From assembly GCA_934402125.1 (NCBI GenBank), contig CAKRTY010000042.1, forward strand, positions 1-9,188: a stretch of 9,188 nt of DNA, given 5' to 3'. A model generated the notes under the pieces. It did not search any database and was not told the origin of the DNA. It worked only from the letters and a program-made list of their open reading frames with translations. Made by a program: the position numbers and the translations under genes. Every line of letters starts with the position of its first letter. Positions within the stretch are counted from its first letter, which is position 1. Positions 1-6,286 of the stretch are shown here, piece by piece. Source of the stretch: an uncultured Anaerosacchariphilus sp. (GTDB lineage: Bacteria > Bacillota > Clostridia > Lachnospirales > Lachnospiraceae).

Positions 1-20
1 ATAAAGAAAGCGTGAAAAAT

Positions 21-1007
21 ATGGAAAAAGTAAAAAATACCCAGGCAGTCGAGCCGCTCGACCGCAATAAAAAAATCTATGTGGCAGGTCACCGGGGGCT
101 GGTGGGAAGCAGCCTGGTGCGCTGCCTTCAGAAGGCAGGATTTAAAAACATTGTCACCCGTACCCATGACGAGCTTGATCTGACCCGGCAGGCCGATGTG
201 GAAGCCTTCTTTGCTGAGGAAAAGCCGGATTATGTCATTCTGGCCGCGGCAAAGGTGGGAGGCATCCATGCCAACGACACCTACCCGGCGGATTTTATCA
301 TGAAAAATCTGCAGATTGAGACCAATGTGATTGACGCAGCCTATAAAAACCAGGTGCAGAAGCTTTTATTTCTGGGAAGCTCCTGTATCTATCCCCGGGA
401 CTGTGCCCAGCCTATCCGGGAGGAATATCTCCTGAGCGGTTATCTGGAGAAGACCAACGAGGCCTACGCCCTGGCAAAAATTGCGGGTCTCAAAATGTGC
501 GCCTTCTATAACCGCCAGTACGGCACCCATTACATCAGCGTCATGCCCTGCAATCTCTACGGAATCAACGACAACTTTGCCCTGGAGAATTCTCATGTGC
601 TTCCGGCTCTGATCCGCAAGTTCCATGAGGCGAAAATCAACCAGGCGCCCACTGTCACGGTCTGGGGCAGCGGAAAGCCCTTACGGGAGTTCCTGAACGT
701 GGACGATCTGGCAGACGCCTGCCTGTATCTGATGGACCACTATGACGGCGACGATTTCTTCAATGTGGGCTACGGCCGGGAGGTCACGATCCGGGAGCTG
801 GCGGAGCTGGTGAAAAAGGTGACCGGCTATGAGGGAGAGATTGTCATGGATCCGACGAAGCCGGACGGAACGCCGAGAAAGCTGACAGATATCAGCCGGA
901 TCCGCGCTACTGGCTGGGAACCGAAGATTGATCTGGAAACGGGGCTCAGACAGACCTATGAATGGTTTTGTGAGCGATATGAGACGGGAGATTTTGCACA
1001 GAGATGA
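21..1007 (+). CDS. fcl: GDP-L-fucose synthase (GDP-4-keto-6-deoxymannose epimerase/reductase)
   Basis: This cytosolic short-chain dehydrogenase family enzyme converts GDP-4-keto-6-deoxy-D-mannose to GDP-L-fucose using NADPH. Numbering from the GTG at 12 (331 aa), the Rossmann motif GHRGLVG is at residues 26-32, SSCIYP at 123-128 and YALAK at 152-156. Ser123, Tyr152, Lys156, Cys125 and His195 match the E. coli catalytic residues (S107, Y136, K140, C109, H179 from memory) at a constant offset of 16, so the active site looks intact. Two starts are possible: GTG at 12 or ATG at 21. I prefer ATG 21 because the purine-rich stretch at 3-10 is only 1 nt from the GTG but about 10 nt from the ATG. The stop overlaps the manA start (ATGA), indicating co-transcription and translational coupling. 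Gmd, which makes the substrate, is not in the window and is probably upstream. Function is very secure; the exact start is not. Confidence 0.95.
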   Translation: MEKVKNTQAVEPLDRNKKIYVAGHRGLVGSSLVRCLQKAGFKNIVTRTHDELDLTRQADVEAFFAEEKPDYVILAAAKVGGIHANDTYPADFIMKNLQIETNVIDAAYKNQVQKLLFLGSSCIYPRDCAQPIREEYLLSGYLEKTNEAYALAKIAGLKMCAFYNRQYGTHYISVMPCNLYGINDNFALENSHVLPALIRKFHEAKINQAPTVTVWGSGKPLREFLNVDDLADACLYLMDHYDGDDFFNVGYGREVTIRELAELVKKVTGYEGEIVMDPTKPDGTPRKLTDISRIRATGWEPKIDLETGLRQTYEWFCERYETGDFAQR

Positions 1008-1819
1008 AACCGCGGAAGCTGACGCCGATTCGAAAAGAATATATCTGGGGTACCGAGGACTGGATGCTCTCCTGGTTGAACGAGGGACTGGAACAGGTGC
1101 CCCTGCTCATTAAAATCATCAAAGCCCGGGAGGCCCTGTCGGTACAGGTGCACCCGGGCAATGACTTTGCAGAGAAAACCGAGCACAAGAGCGGCAAGAC
1201 GGAGATGTGGTATGTGCTGGACTGTGAGCCGGGAGCCTACCTCTATTATGGCCTTAAGCATAAGATATCCGAAGAGGAATTCCGCAAGCGGATCCGGAAT
1301 CAGACCATTCTGGAGGTCTGCCGGAAAATGCCGGTGAAAAAAGGCGATGTGTTTTATATTCCCGCAGGCCTACTCCATGCCATCGGCGCAGGCATTACGG
1401 TGGCAGAGATTCAGCAGAGCTCGGACGTAACCTACCGGGTCTATGATTATAACCGGGAAAATGCCAATCACGAAAAACGACCGCTGCATATCGAGAAAGC
1501 CGCGGAGGTGGCGGGCTTCATGCCGCCGCTGGCCGGGCATCGTCCCATGGGCCCCCGGATTCAGAAAAACGGATATTCCAGAACTTTGTTAGTGCAATGT
1601 CCGTATTTTGTGGTACAATTATATGAGATATGTGAAAGCATGAGCGGCGATACCGCCGGAGGCTTTCAGTCTCTTCTGATTCTGGAGGGGGAGGGCGTCT
1701 TAAAGACCCGTTTCGGGGCGATGCCCCTGGCGGCAAGCAACAGCATTTACCTTCCGCAGGAGACAGGCGATTATCAAATCATCGGAGCGTTACAGCTTCT
1801 CCGCTCAACTGCGGAGTAA
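1004..1819 (+). CDS. manA: Mannose-6-phosphate isomerase, class I, compact form
   Basis: This cytosolic zinc-dependent cupin enzyme interconverts fructose-6-P and mannose-6-P, feeding GDP-mannose and GDP-fucose synthesis. The expected metal ligands are visible: Gln48 and His50 in SVQVHP, Glu67 in KTEMWY, and His125 in [10 protein letters not shown]. The family motif TYRVYDYN at 143-150 carries the conserved Arg145. A second cupin-like half follows to the C-terminus ([11 protein letters not shown], about 221-231). The ATG overlaps the fcl stop, and a GGGAG sits about 13 nt upstream, so coupling probably helps initiation. At 271 aa the protein is about 45 residues shorter than B. subtilis-type ManA (about 315). 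The shortfall is near the N-terminus, where Trp15-Gly16 is followed within about 18 residues by VPLLIKII; the usual WxxSAHP segment is missing, with no sign of a frameshift. Activity is likely because the metal and catalytic residues remain, but the compact fold is unusual. Confidence 0.9.
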   Translation: MKPRKLTPIRKEYIWGTEDWMLSWLNEGLEQVPLLIKIIKAREALSVQVHPGNDFAEKTEHKSGKTEMWYVLDCEPGAYLYYGLKHKISEEEFRKRIRNQTILEVCRKMPVKKGDVFYIPAGLLHAIGAGITVAEIQQSSDVTYRVYDYNRENANHEKRPLHIEKAAEVAGFMPPLAGHRPMGPRIQKNGYSRTLLVQCPYFVVQLYEICESMSGDTAGGFQSLLILEGEGVLKTRFGAMPLAASNSIYLPQETGDYQIIGALQLLRSTAE

Positions 1820-1873
1820 TTACTGTTCACAGGTATCGCGAAGCGTGTTACTGAGAACGGAGTGAACAGTAAC
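1820..1873. repeat. Intergenic inverted-repeat element with two competing stems
   Basis: Directly after the manA stop, TTACTGTTCAC (1820-1830) is perfectly complementary to GTGAACAGTAA (1862-1872), an 11-bp stem around a 31-nt loop. A second perfect stem, GTTACTG (1847-1853) with CAGTAAC (1867-1873), uses the same right arm, so the two hairpins exclude each other. TTACTG also occurs as a direct repeat (1820-1825 and 1848-1853). There is no T-run after the stem, so it is not a classical terminator. It ends about 18 nt before the mutase start and could tune read-through or translation of that gene, protect the mRNA, or be one copy of a dispersed genomic repeat. Which of these applies cannot be told from one copy. 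Confidence 0.7.
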
Positions 1874-1891
1874 ATGAAAGTGAGGTATAAC

Positions 1892-3385
1892 ATGAATCTG
1901 AAATTTGGAACAGGCGGCTTACGCGCAACCATGGGTCCGGGACCGGACCATATGAATCTGGAAACCATTCAGGAGGCAACCCTGGGAGTAGCAGCTTACG
2001 CGAAGGAGCAGAGTGAAAAGCCCAGCGCGGCGCTGGCCTATGACAGCCGAAACCACTCAGAGGAATTTGCCAGAGAAGCGGCCAGAGTACTGGCGATGCA
2101 GGGCGTTCAGGCTTATATCTACCCGAAGCTGATGCCGACCCCGACCCTTTCCTTTGCGGTGCGCCATCTGAAGACCACCGTGGGAATTGTGGTGACGGCA
2201 AGCCACAATCCGCGGGAATACAACGGATATAAGGTATACGACTCAGACGGCTGTCAGGTGACAAGCGAGGCGGCAGACCGGATTCAGCAGCATATCTGGG
2301 ACGCGGATAAGAGCGTGGCCCGGGGCGGCAAAACCTTTGAGGAGTATGTGGAAGAGGGTCAGATTGTTCTGATTGACGAGAAGGTGCTGAAGGCGTTTCT
2401 TGCAGCGATTATTCGTAAGCGGACCAGAAAAGAGCTGACGGCAGGGCTGAAGGTGGTCTATACGCCGCTGTACGGCGCAGGCCTGATCCCGGTCACCAGC
2501 ATTCTGAAATACATCGGCGTCAAGGATCTGCAGATCGTGACGGAGCAGGCGAAGCCCAACGGGGATTTTCCCACCTGCCCTTATCCGAATCCGGAATCCC
2601 CGGACGCGCTGAAGCTCGGTCTGGAGTGGTGTAAGAAGACAGACGCGGATCTGCTGATTGCCACGGATCCGGACAGCGACCGCCTGGGCGTGGTGGCGAA
2701 GAAGGGCGACCGCTATGAGCGGCTGAATGGCAACGAGGTAGGCGTACTTCTGTTTGAGTATATTCTGCGCTGCAGAAAGGCAGCAGGAATCCTGCCGGAG
2801 CATCCGGTAATGGTTCGGACTATTGTAAGCACCTCCATGATTGACCGGATTGCAGAGGATTACGGGGTCGAAGTGATACAGACCCTGACCGGCTTCAAAT
2901 GGATCGGCGAGCAGATCTGTAAGCTGGAAAAGGCAGGTCAGGAGGAACGCTATGTCTTCGGTTTTGAGGAAAGCTGCGGCTATCTGATCGGCAGCTACGT
3001 TCGGGATAAGGACGCCGTAGGCGCGGCTATGCTGTTTTGTGAAATGGCGGACGCCTACAAGGCTGAGGGCAAGACGGTCTGGGACGCTCTGGAGGATCTG
3101 TACGCCAAGTACGGACATTACGAGACAGGGCTTAAAACCTATGAATTCAACGGTGCCGAGGCAGATAAACGTATGGCGCAGATCCGGGAAGGACTTCAGA
3201 GCCCGGAGGGCATGAAATTCGGCGGATCCAAAGTGTCCCGTTTCAAAGACTACAAAGATGGGATCGAGGGCTTCCCGGTCTCCAATGTTCTCCAGATGTG
3301 GATGGAAGACGGCAGCGAAGCAGTGATCCGGCCGTCGGGAACAGAGCCGAAGATTAAGGTATATACGGAAAAAGTAATAAAATAA
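1892..3385 (+). CDS. Phospho-sugar mutase (alpha-D-phosphohexomutase, PgcA-like phosphoglucomutase/phosphomannomutase)
   Basis: This cytosolic enzyme interconverts hexose 6- and 1-phosphates through a phosphoserine. Numbering from ATG 1892 (497 aa), the N-terminal FGTGGLR motif is at 5-11, the phosphoserine loop TASHNP at 102-107 (Ser104), the metal loop DPDSDR at 259-264, the sugar-binding GFEES at 357-361, and the phosphate-binding RPSGTEPK at 480-487. All four domains are therefore present. The LTGFKWIGE and GYLIG segments resemble B. subtilis PgcA. I chose ATG 1892 because GAGG at 1882-1885 lies 6 nt upstream; the open frame extends back to a GTG at 1862, but that lies inside an inverted repeat. 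The protein lacks the roughly 40-residue N-terminal helix of PgcA and has a short C-terminus. Position after fcl and manA suggests it makes mannose-1-P, but PGM activity is equally compatible. Substrate preference cannot be read from the sequence. Confidence 0.93.
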   Translation: MNLKFGTGGLRATMGPGPDHMNLETIQEATLGVAAYAKEQSEKPSAALAYDSRNHSEEFAREAARVLAMQGVQAYIYPKLMPTPTLSFAVRHLKTTVGIVVTASHNPREYNGYKVYDSDGCQVTSEAADRIQQHIWDADKSVARGGKTFEEYVEEGQIVLIDEKVLKAFLAAIIRKRTRKELTAGLKVVYTPLYGAGLIPVTSILKYIGVKDLQIVTEQAKPNGDFPTCPYPNPESPDALKLGLEWCKKTDADLLIATDPDSDRLGVVAKKGDRYERLNGNEVGVLLFEYILRCRKAAGILPEHPVMVRTIVSTSMIDRIAEDYGVEVIQTLTGFKWIGEQICKLEKAGQEERYVFGFEESCGYLIGSYVRDKDAVGAAMLFCEMADAYKAEGKTVWDALEDLYAKYGHYETGLKTYEFNGAEADKRMAQIREGLQSPEGMKFGGSKVSRFKDYKDGIEGFPVSNVLQMWMEDGSEAVIRPSGTEPKIKVYTEKVIK

Positions 3386-3389
3386 CCAT

Positions 3390-4178
3390 ATGGACATTCA
3401 GAAACTTTTAACGCAGGTAAAAAATAATGAAATTACGATAGAGCAGGCGGAGGCCGAACTGAAAAACCTTCCTTATGAGGATCTGGGTTTCGCAAAGCTG
3501 GATCACCACAGAAAGATCCGGCAGGGGTTTGAAGAAGTGGTATATTGCCAGGGCAAGACGACAGAGCATCTGGTAAAAATCTATCAGACGCTGAGCGGAG
3601 AAGGCATCGATGTGCTGGGTACAAGAGCCACAAGAGAACAGTATGAGGCTGTGAAGGCTGTGCTGCCCGGTGCTGTCTGGGATGAAGTCTCCCGTGTCTT
3701 GAAGGTGGAGACACGTAAAAAAGAGGCGATGGGGCAGATTGTAGTCTGTACTGGCGGAACCGCGGATATTCCGGTGGCAGAAGAAGCGGCCCAGGTGGCG
3801 GAATTCTTTGGAACAAAGGTTATACGTCTCTATGATGTGGGTGTGGCCGGTATCCACAGGCTCCTTTCCAATCTGTCAGCCTTTGAGGGAGCGAGCTGTG
3901 TCATAGCAGTAGCCGGTATGGAAGGGGCGCTGGCCGGAGTGGTGGCGGGACTGGTAGACGTACCGGTTATCGCAGTTCCTACTTCTGTGGGCTATGGCGC
4001 GAATTTTGGCGGTTTGTCAGCACTTTTAACCATGCTGAATTCCTGTGCCAACGGAATTACTACCGTGAACATCGACAACGGCTATGGAGCGGCTTACGTG
4101 GCGACCCAGATTAACCGACTGGCCTGCAAAAGCAGATGTTCCGGAGAAAAAACAGTGGAGGAAGAGACCGATGCATAA
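3390..4178 (+). CDS. larB: Nickel-pincer cofactor biosynthesis protein LarB
   Basis: LarB carboxylates and hydrolyses nicotinic acid adenine dinucleotide to the dicarboxylated pyridinium mononucleotide, the first step of NPN cofactor synthesis for LarA-type racemases and epimerases. It is a cytosolic protein with a PurE-like C-terminal domain. At 262 aa the length is usual. The N-terminal part carries DLGFAKLDHHR (31-41), and the PurE-like core starts at about 117 (VVCTGGTADIPVAEEAA). Cys219 in LNSCANGIT matches the transient cysteinyl-pyridine cysteine (C221 in L. plantarum, from memory), and Glu178 in AGMEGAL matches the water-activating Glu (E180); NIDNGYGAAY follows. The ATG lies 4 nt after the mutase stop and has only a weak purine-rich ribosome site, so expression is probably coupled to the mutase gene. 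The stop overlaps the larC1 start. Confidence 0.95.
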   Translation: MDIQKLLTQVKNNEITIEQAEAELKNLPYEDLGFAKLDHHRKIRQGFEEVVYCQGKTTEHLVKIYQTLSGEGIDVLGTRATREQYEAVKAVLPGAVWDEVSRVLKVETRKKEAMGQIVVCTGGTADIPVAEEAAQVAEFFGTKVIRLYDVGVAGIHRLLSNLSAFEGASCVIAVAGMEGALAGVVAGLVDVPVIAVPTSVGYGANFGGLSALLTMLNSCANGITTVNIDNGYGAAYVATQINRLACKSRCSGEKTVEEETDA

Positions 4179-5007
4179 TGGAAATACATTATACCTGGAA
4201 TGCCGTTCCGGTATCAGTGGAGACATGACGGTGGCGGCTCTTCTGGATCTGGGAGCTACGGAAGAACATCTGCGGGAAGAGCTTCGGAAGCTGCCGGTGG
4301 ACGGCTATGAGATTCAGGTGAAAAAAGTGGTGAAAAGCGGCCTGCTGGTCAGCAATTTTGATGTAGTACTGGAGCATGAGGTTCCGGCGCATACGCATGA
4401 GCATACACACGAGCACGGTGACAGTGAGGTACATGCACATTCCCATGAGCACGGGCATGACGAGGCAAACAGTCACGATCACATGCATCCGCACATACAC
4501 CGCAGCTGGTCAGATATTGAAAAAATGCTGTTGGAATCGGAGTTGAAGCCCCGGGTAAAGGCGCTGTCCCTGCAGATGTTCCACACTGTAGCAGAGGCAG
4601 AGGCGAAGGTACATGGAAGAACGATAGAAGAAGTGCACTTTCATGAGGTGGGAGCTGTGGATTCTATTGTGGATATTGTGGGTACGGCAGCCTGTCTGGA
4701 TGAACTAAATGTGGATAAGATTCTGGTATCCGAGCTGACGGAAGGGTGCGGACATGTCCGCTGCCAGCACGGCATGCTGCCGGTACCGGTACCGGCGGTT
4801 CTGGAGATTGCGGCAGCTCATCACCTGACCCTGCACCAGATCGATCAGGAGGGAGAGATGGTGACACCCACCGGAGCAGCCATTGCAGCGCTGTCCGAAG
4901 GACAGTGTCCCGGCGCTTATTGTGTGAAGAAAATTGGTATGGGAGCAGGAAAGCGGGAATATAAGACTACGAATATTCTCCGGGCCATGCTGATTGAGGA
5001 AAAATAG
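4171..5007 (+). CDS. larC: LarC N-terminal half (LarC1), nickel insertion protein without its C-terminal domain
   Basis: LarC is the CTP-dependent nickel insertase that puts Ni into the pincer nucleotide in the last step of NPN synthesis. This 278-residue protein covers only the N-terminal region. It has LYLECRSGISGDMTVAALLD (7-26), a histidine-rich loop with 15 His between 74 and 110, HFHEVGAVDSIVDIVG (156-171) and VTPTGAAIAAL (231-241). It ends at NILRAMLIEEK, where full LarC enters the interdomain linker. ATG 4171 is preceded by GGAGG (4157-4161, 9 nt) and overlaps the end of larB by 8 nt; the frame is open back to 4084 but that region is larB. In L. plantarum LarC1 and LarC2 are joined by programmed frameshifting. 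Here a TAG and then a terminator follow, and no LarC2 coding lies just downstream in any plus-strand frame. The missing domain is found fused to the LysR gene at 6287-7810. Confidence 0.92.
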   Translation: MHNGNTLYLECRSGISGDMTVAALLDLGATEEHLREELRKLPVDGYEIQVKKVVKSGLLVSNFDVVLEHEVPAHTHEHTHEHGDSEVHAHSHEHGHDEANSHDHMHPHIHRSWSDIEKMLLESELKPRVKALSLQMFHTVAEAEAKVHGRTIEEVHFHEVGAVDSIVDIVGTAACLDELNVDKILVSELTEGCGHVRCQHGMLPVPVPAVLEIAAAHHLTLHQIDQEGEMVTPTGAAIAALSEGQCPGAYCVKKIGMGAGKREYKTTNILRAMLIEEK

Positions 5008-5019
5008 AGAAGCCTATAG

Positions 5020-5048
5020 AACCCACGGGAAAAATCCCGTGGGTTTTT
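5020..5048 (+). terminator. Rho-independent terminator after larC1, at convergent gene ends
   Basis: AACCCACGGGA (5020-5030) pairs perfectly with TCCCGTGGGTT (5035-5045), an 11-bp GC-rich stem around an AAAA loop. The run of Ts at 5044-5048 makes it a canonical terminator for the plus-strand mutase-larB-larC1 unit, 12 nt after the larC1 stop. Read on the minus strand the same stem follows the second CHR gene but lacks a clean T-run (TTCTATAGG), so it should work less well in that direction. Confidence 0.9.
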
Positions 5049-5049
5049 A

Positions 5050-5616
5050 TCAAAATCCGGCGATCACGCCTGCGAATACTTTCATCACGCCGGCCAGCAC
5101 CATCACCAGAATCGGATTCAGCTTACACTTCTGAAGCAGTACCACGCAAATCAAAAAGATAAGGACCAAATCCCAGTTGGTTCCGGCCAGCGAAACGGCA
5201 GAACTGCTTCCCCAGAAAGCCGTAATCAGAATGGAGATTCCGGCGGAGGCAATCAGAGCCACCACCGCGGGGCGGAGAGAGCCTAAGATACCCTGCAGCA
5301 GAGACAGATTCCGGTATTTCAGATAAAGGGCCGCAATCAGTGTGACGATGATACAGGAGGGCAGGATACAGCCCATGGTCGCTACAAGGGCTCCCGGCAC
5401 ACCAGCGATTTTAATTCCCACGAAGGTGGCGGAATTGATGGCGATAGGCCCCGGCGTCATCTGGGAAATCGTAATGAGATCCGTAAATTCCGCCATAGAC
5501 AGCCAGTGGTACTTCGTTACCACCTGAGCCTGAATCAGAGGCATGGCTGCATAGCCGCCGCCGAAGCTGAAGGCTCCGATTTGCAGAAAGCTGAAAAAAA
5601 GTTCCAGTAAAATCAT
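5050..5616 (-). CDS. Chromate transporter family (CHR) half-size membrane protein, second of pair
   Basis: This is a short, single-CHR-domain inner-membrane protein of 188 aa. Paired short CHR proteins are thought to work as a heterodimer equal to one long ChrA. Visible CHR signatures are FGGGY at 18-22 and TPGPIAIN at 54-61, followed by hydrophobic segments at roughly 70-98, 115-135 and 148-186. The start ATG overlaps the stop of the upstream partner (ATGA, 5613-5616), and an AGGAGGG (5626-5632) lies 9 nt upstream, so the two are co-translated. Chromate export has been shown for long and paired family members in other bacteria. In an anaerobe the natural substrate is unknown and could be another oxyanion. 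Position next to larC1 and the LysR-LarC2 fusion suggests a link, but nothing in the protein proves it. Confidence 0.88.
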   Translation of the reverse strand: MILLELFFSFLQIGAFSFGGGYAAMPLIQAQVVTKYHWLSMAEFTDLITISQMTPGPIAINSATFVGIKIAGVPGALVATMGCILPSCIIVTLIAALYLKYRNLSLLQGILGSLRPAVVALIASAGISILITAFWGSSSAVSLAGTNWDLVLIFLICVVLLQKCKLNPILVMVLAGVMKVFAGVIAGF

Positions 5617-6185
5617 TTCCCAGAGCCCTCCTTTTTTCCTATCAGTAGCGTACGCAGCGCTCCGAACAGACCGCAGGCCAGAATAATGTAGACTACATTA
5701 ACGCCAAATACACAGGAAGCGAGAAAAGCGCCCAGCATAATCAGCAGCGATACGATGCTTTTACTATGTACGATACCGGAGCCCATATCATAGACCACGG
5801 AGGCGATAACTGCGCCCACACCGGCCTGCATACCCTGAAGCAGCTGACTGATGATGGCATTATCACGGAAGGCCTGATAAAATACGGAAATCACCGAGAT
5901 AATCAGAAATGGCGGAATAATCGTTCCCAGAATAGCCACCAATGCGCCGATTAGTCCAACCAGCTTAAAGCCCACGACGATGGCGCCGTTTACGGCAATG
6001 GGTCCCGGCGCGGACTGGGCGATAGCCACCAGATCCAGCATTTCGTCCTCTTCGATCCAATGATATTCATCTACAAATTTCTTCTTCATCAGCGTTACGA
6101 TCACATACCCGCCGCCAAAAGTGAAAGCACTCAGATAAAGAGTTGAAATAAATATTTTCCATAAGACATTCTTTTTCGTTTCCAT
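5613..6185 (-). CDS. Chromate transporter family (CHR) half-size membrane protein, first of pair
   Basis: This 190-residue single-CHR-domain membrane protein is the first gene of a two-gene unit. FGGGY is at 23-27 and APGPIAVN at 59-66, in the same relative places as in its partner; the order and spacing suggest the pair arose by duplication. Hydrophobic segments lie at roughly 10-33, 68-103, 118-133 and 143-182, with a charged KKEGSGK tail. I chose ATG 6185 because a perfect AGGAGG (6192-6197) lies 6 nt upstream; the frame extends back to a TTG at 6203, but that would place the ribosome site inside the gene. It is transcribed divergently from the LysR-LarC2 gene, the usual arrangement for a LysR regulator and its target, so control by that regulator is likely. 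The transported substrate is not evident. Confidence 0.9.
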   Translation of the reverse strand: METKKNVLWKIFISTLYLSAFTFGGGYVIVTLMKKKFVDEYHWIEEDEMLDLVAIAQSAPGPIAVNGAIVVGFKLVGLIGALVAILGTIIPPFLIISVISVFYQAFRDNAIISQLLQGMQAGVGAVIASVVYDMGSGIVHSKSIVSLLIMLGAFLASCVFGVNVVYIILACGLFGALRTLLIGKKEGSGK

Positions 6186-6205
6186 AAAAAACCTCCTACA
6201 CAACC

Positions 6206-6234
6206 AGTATAAGGATTCTTGACATATATGTAAA
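6206..6234 (-). promoter_or_regulatory. Predicted sigma70/SigA promoter of the CHR pair
   Basis: On the minus strand TTTACA (6229-6234) and TATACT (6206-6211) are separated by exactly 17 bp, each one mismatch from consensus (TTGACA and TATAAT). The start would be near 6199, giving a leader of about 14 nt that contains the AGGAGG site. The -35 box lies within the spacer of the opposite promoter, so both cannot be occupied at once. Confidence 0.65.
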
Positions 6235-6247
6235 ATAGTATTATTTT
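6219..6247 (+). promoter_or_regulatory. Predicted sigma70/SigA promoter of the LysR-LarC2 gene
   Basis: A perfect -35 box TTGACA (6219-6224) is followed after 17 bp by TATTTT (6242-6247, 4 of 6 matches to TATAAT) in an AT-rich tract. Transcription would start near 6254, leaving a leader of about 33 nt with AAAGGA (6273-6278) 8 nt before the ATG at 6287. Its -35 box lies in the spacer of the minus-strand CHR promoter. Confidence 0.65.
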
Positions 6248-6275
6248 ATAATTATTATAATAAATTCATTATAAA
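6245..6275. promoter_or_regulatory. Candidate LysR-type operator (nested AT-rich dyads)
   Basis: TTATTATAATAA (6252-6263) is a perfect 12-bp palindrome, nested between TTTATAAT (6245-6252) and ATTATAAA (6268-6275), which are perfect inverted repeats. T6252 and A6264 fit the T-N11-A rule of LysR-type sites. The centre is about 58 bp upstream of the predicted CHR transcription start, near the usual position of the LysR recognition site, and it overlaps the start region of the LysR promoter, as expected for autorepression. The tract is nearly pure A/T, so chance palindromes are common and the call is tentative. Confidence 0.4.
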
Positions 6276-6286
6276 GGAATGAAATC

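Noticed and set aside
1586..1619. Promoter-like TGGTACAAT (extended -10) inside manA
   Set aside because: No matching -35 at 16-18 bp, and the site lies about 270 bp upstream of the next gene; treated as chance in a locally AT-rich part of the gene.
1862..1891. GTG 1862 as the start of the phosphohexomutase, giving a 507-residue product
   Set aside because: It lies in the right arm of the inverted repeat and has no ribosome site; ATG 1892 has GAGG 6 nt upstream and begins at the family's first conserved strand.
2243..3397. A 384-codon minus-strand open frame opposite the phosphohexomutase
   Set aside because: The plus-strand gene has every family motif; the reverse frame has no recognisable domain and reflects high-GC codon bias.
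4084..4170. An extended N-terminus for LarC1 beginning at ATG 4084
   Set aside because: The 29 extra residues overlap the LarB C-terminal coding in another frame and do not resemble LarC; ATG 4171 has GGAGG at a good distance.
4996..5010. A-rich run at the larC1 end as a programmed frameshift site, as in L. plantarum larC
   Set aside because: There is no LarC2 coding sequence in the alternative frames before the terminator, so shifting frame here could not produce full-length LarC.
6186..6203. TTG 6203 as the start of the first CHR protein
   Set aside because: This would translate the AGGAGG ribosome site as protein; ATG 6185 is correctly spaced from it.
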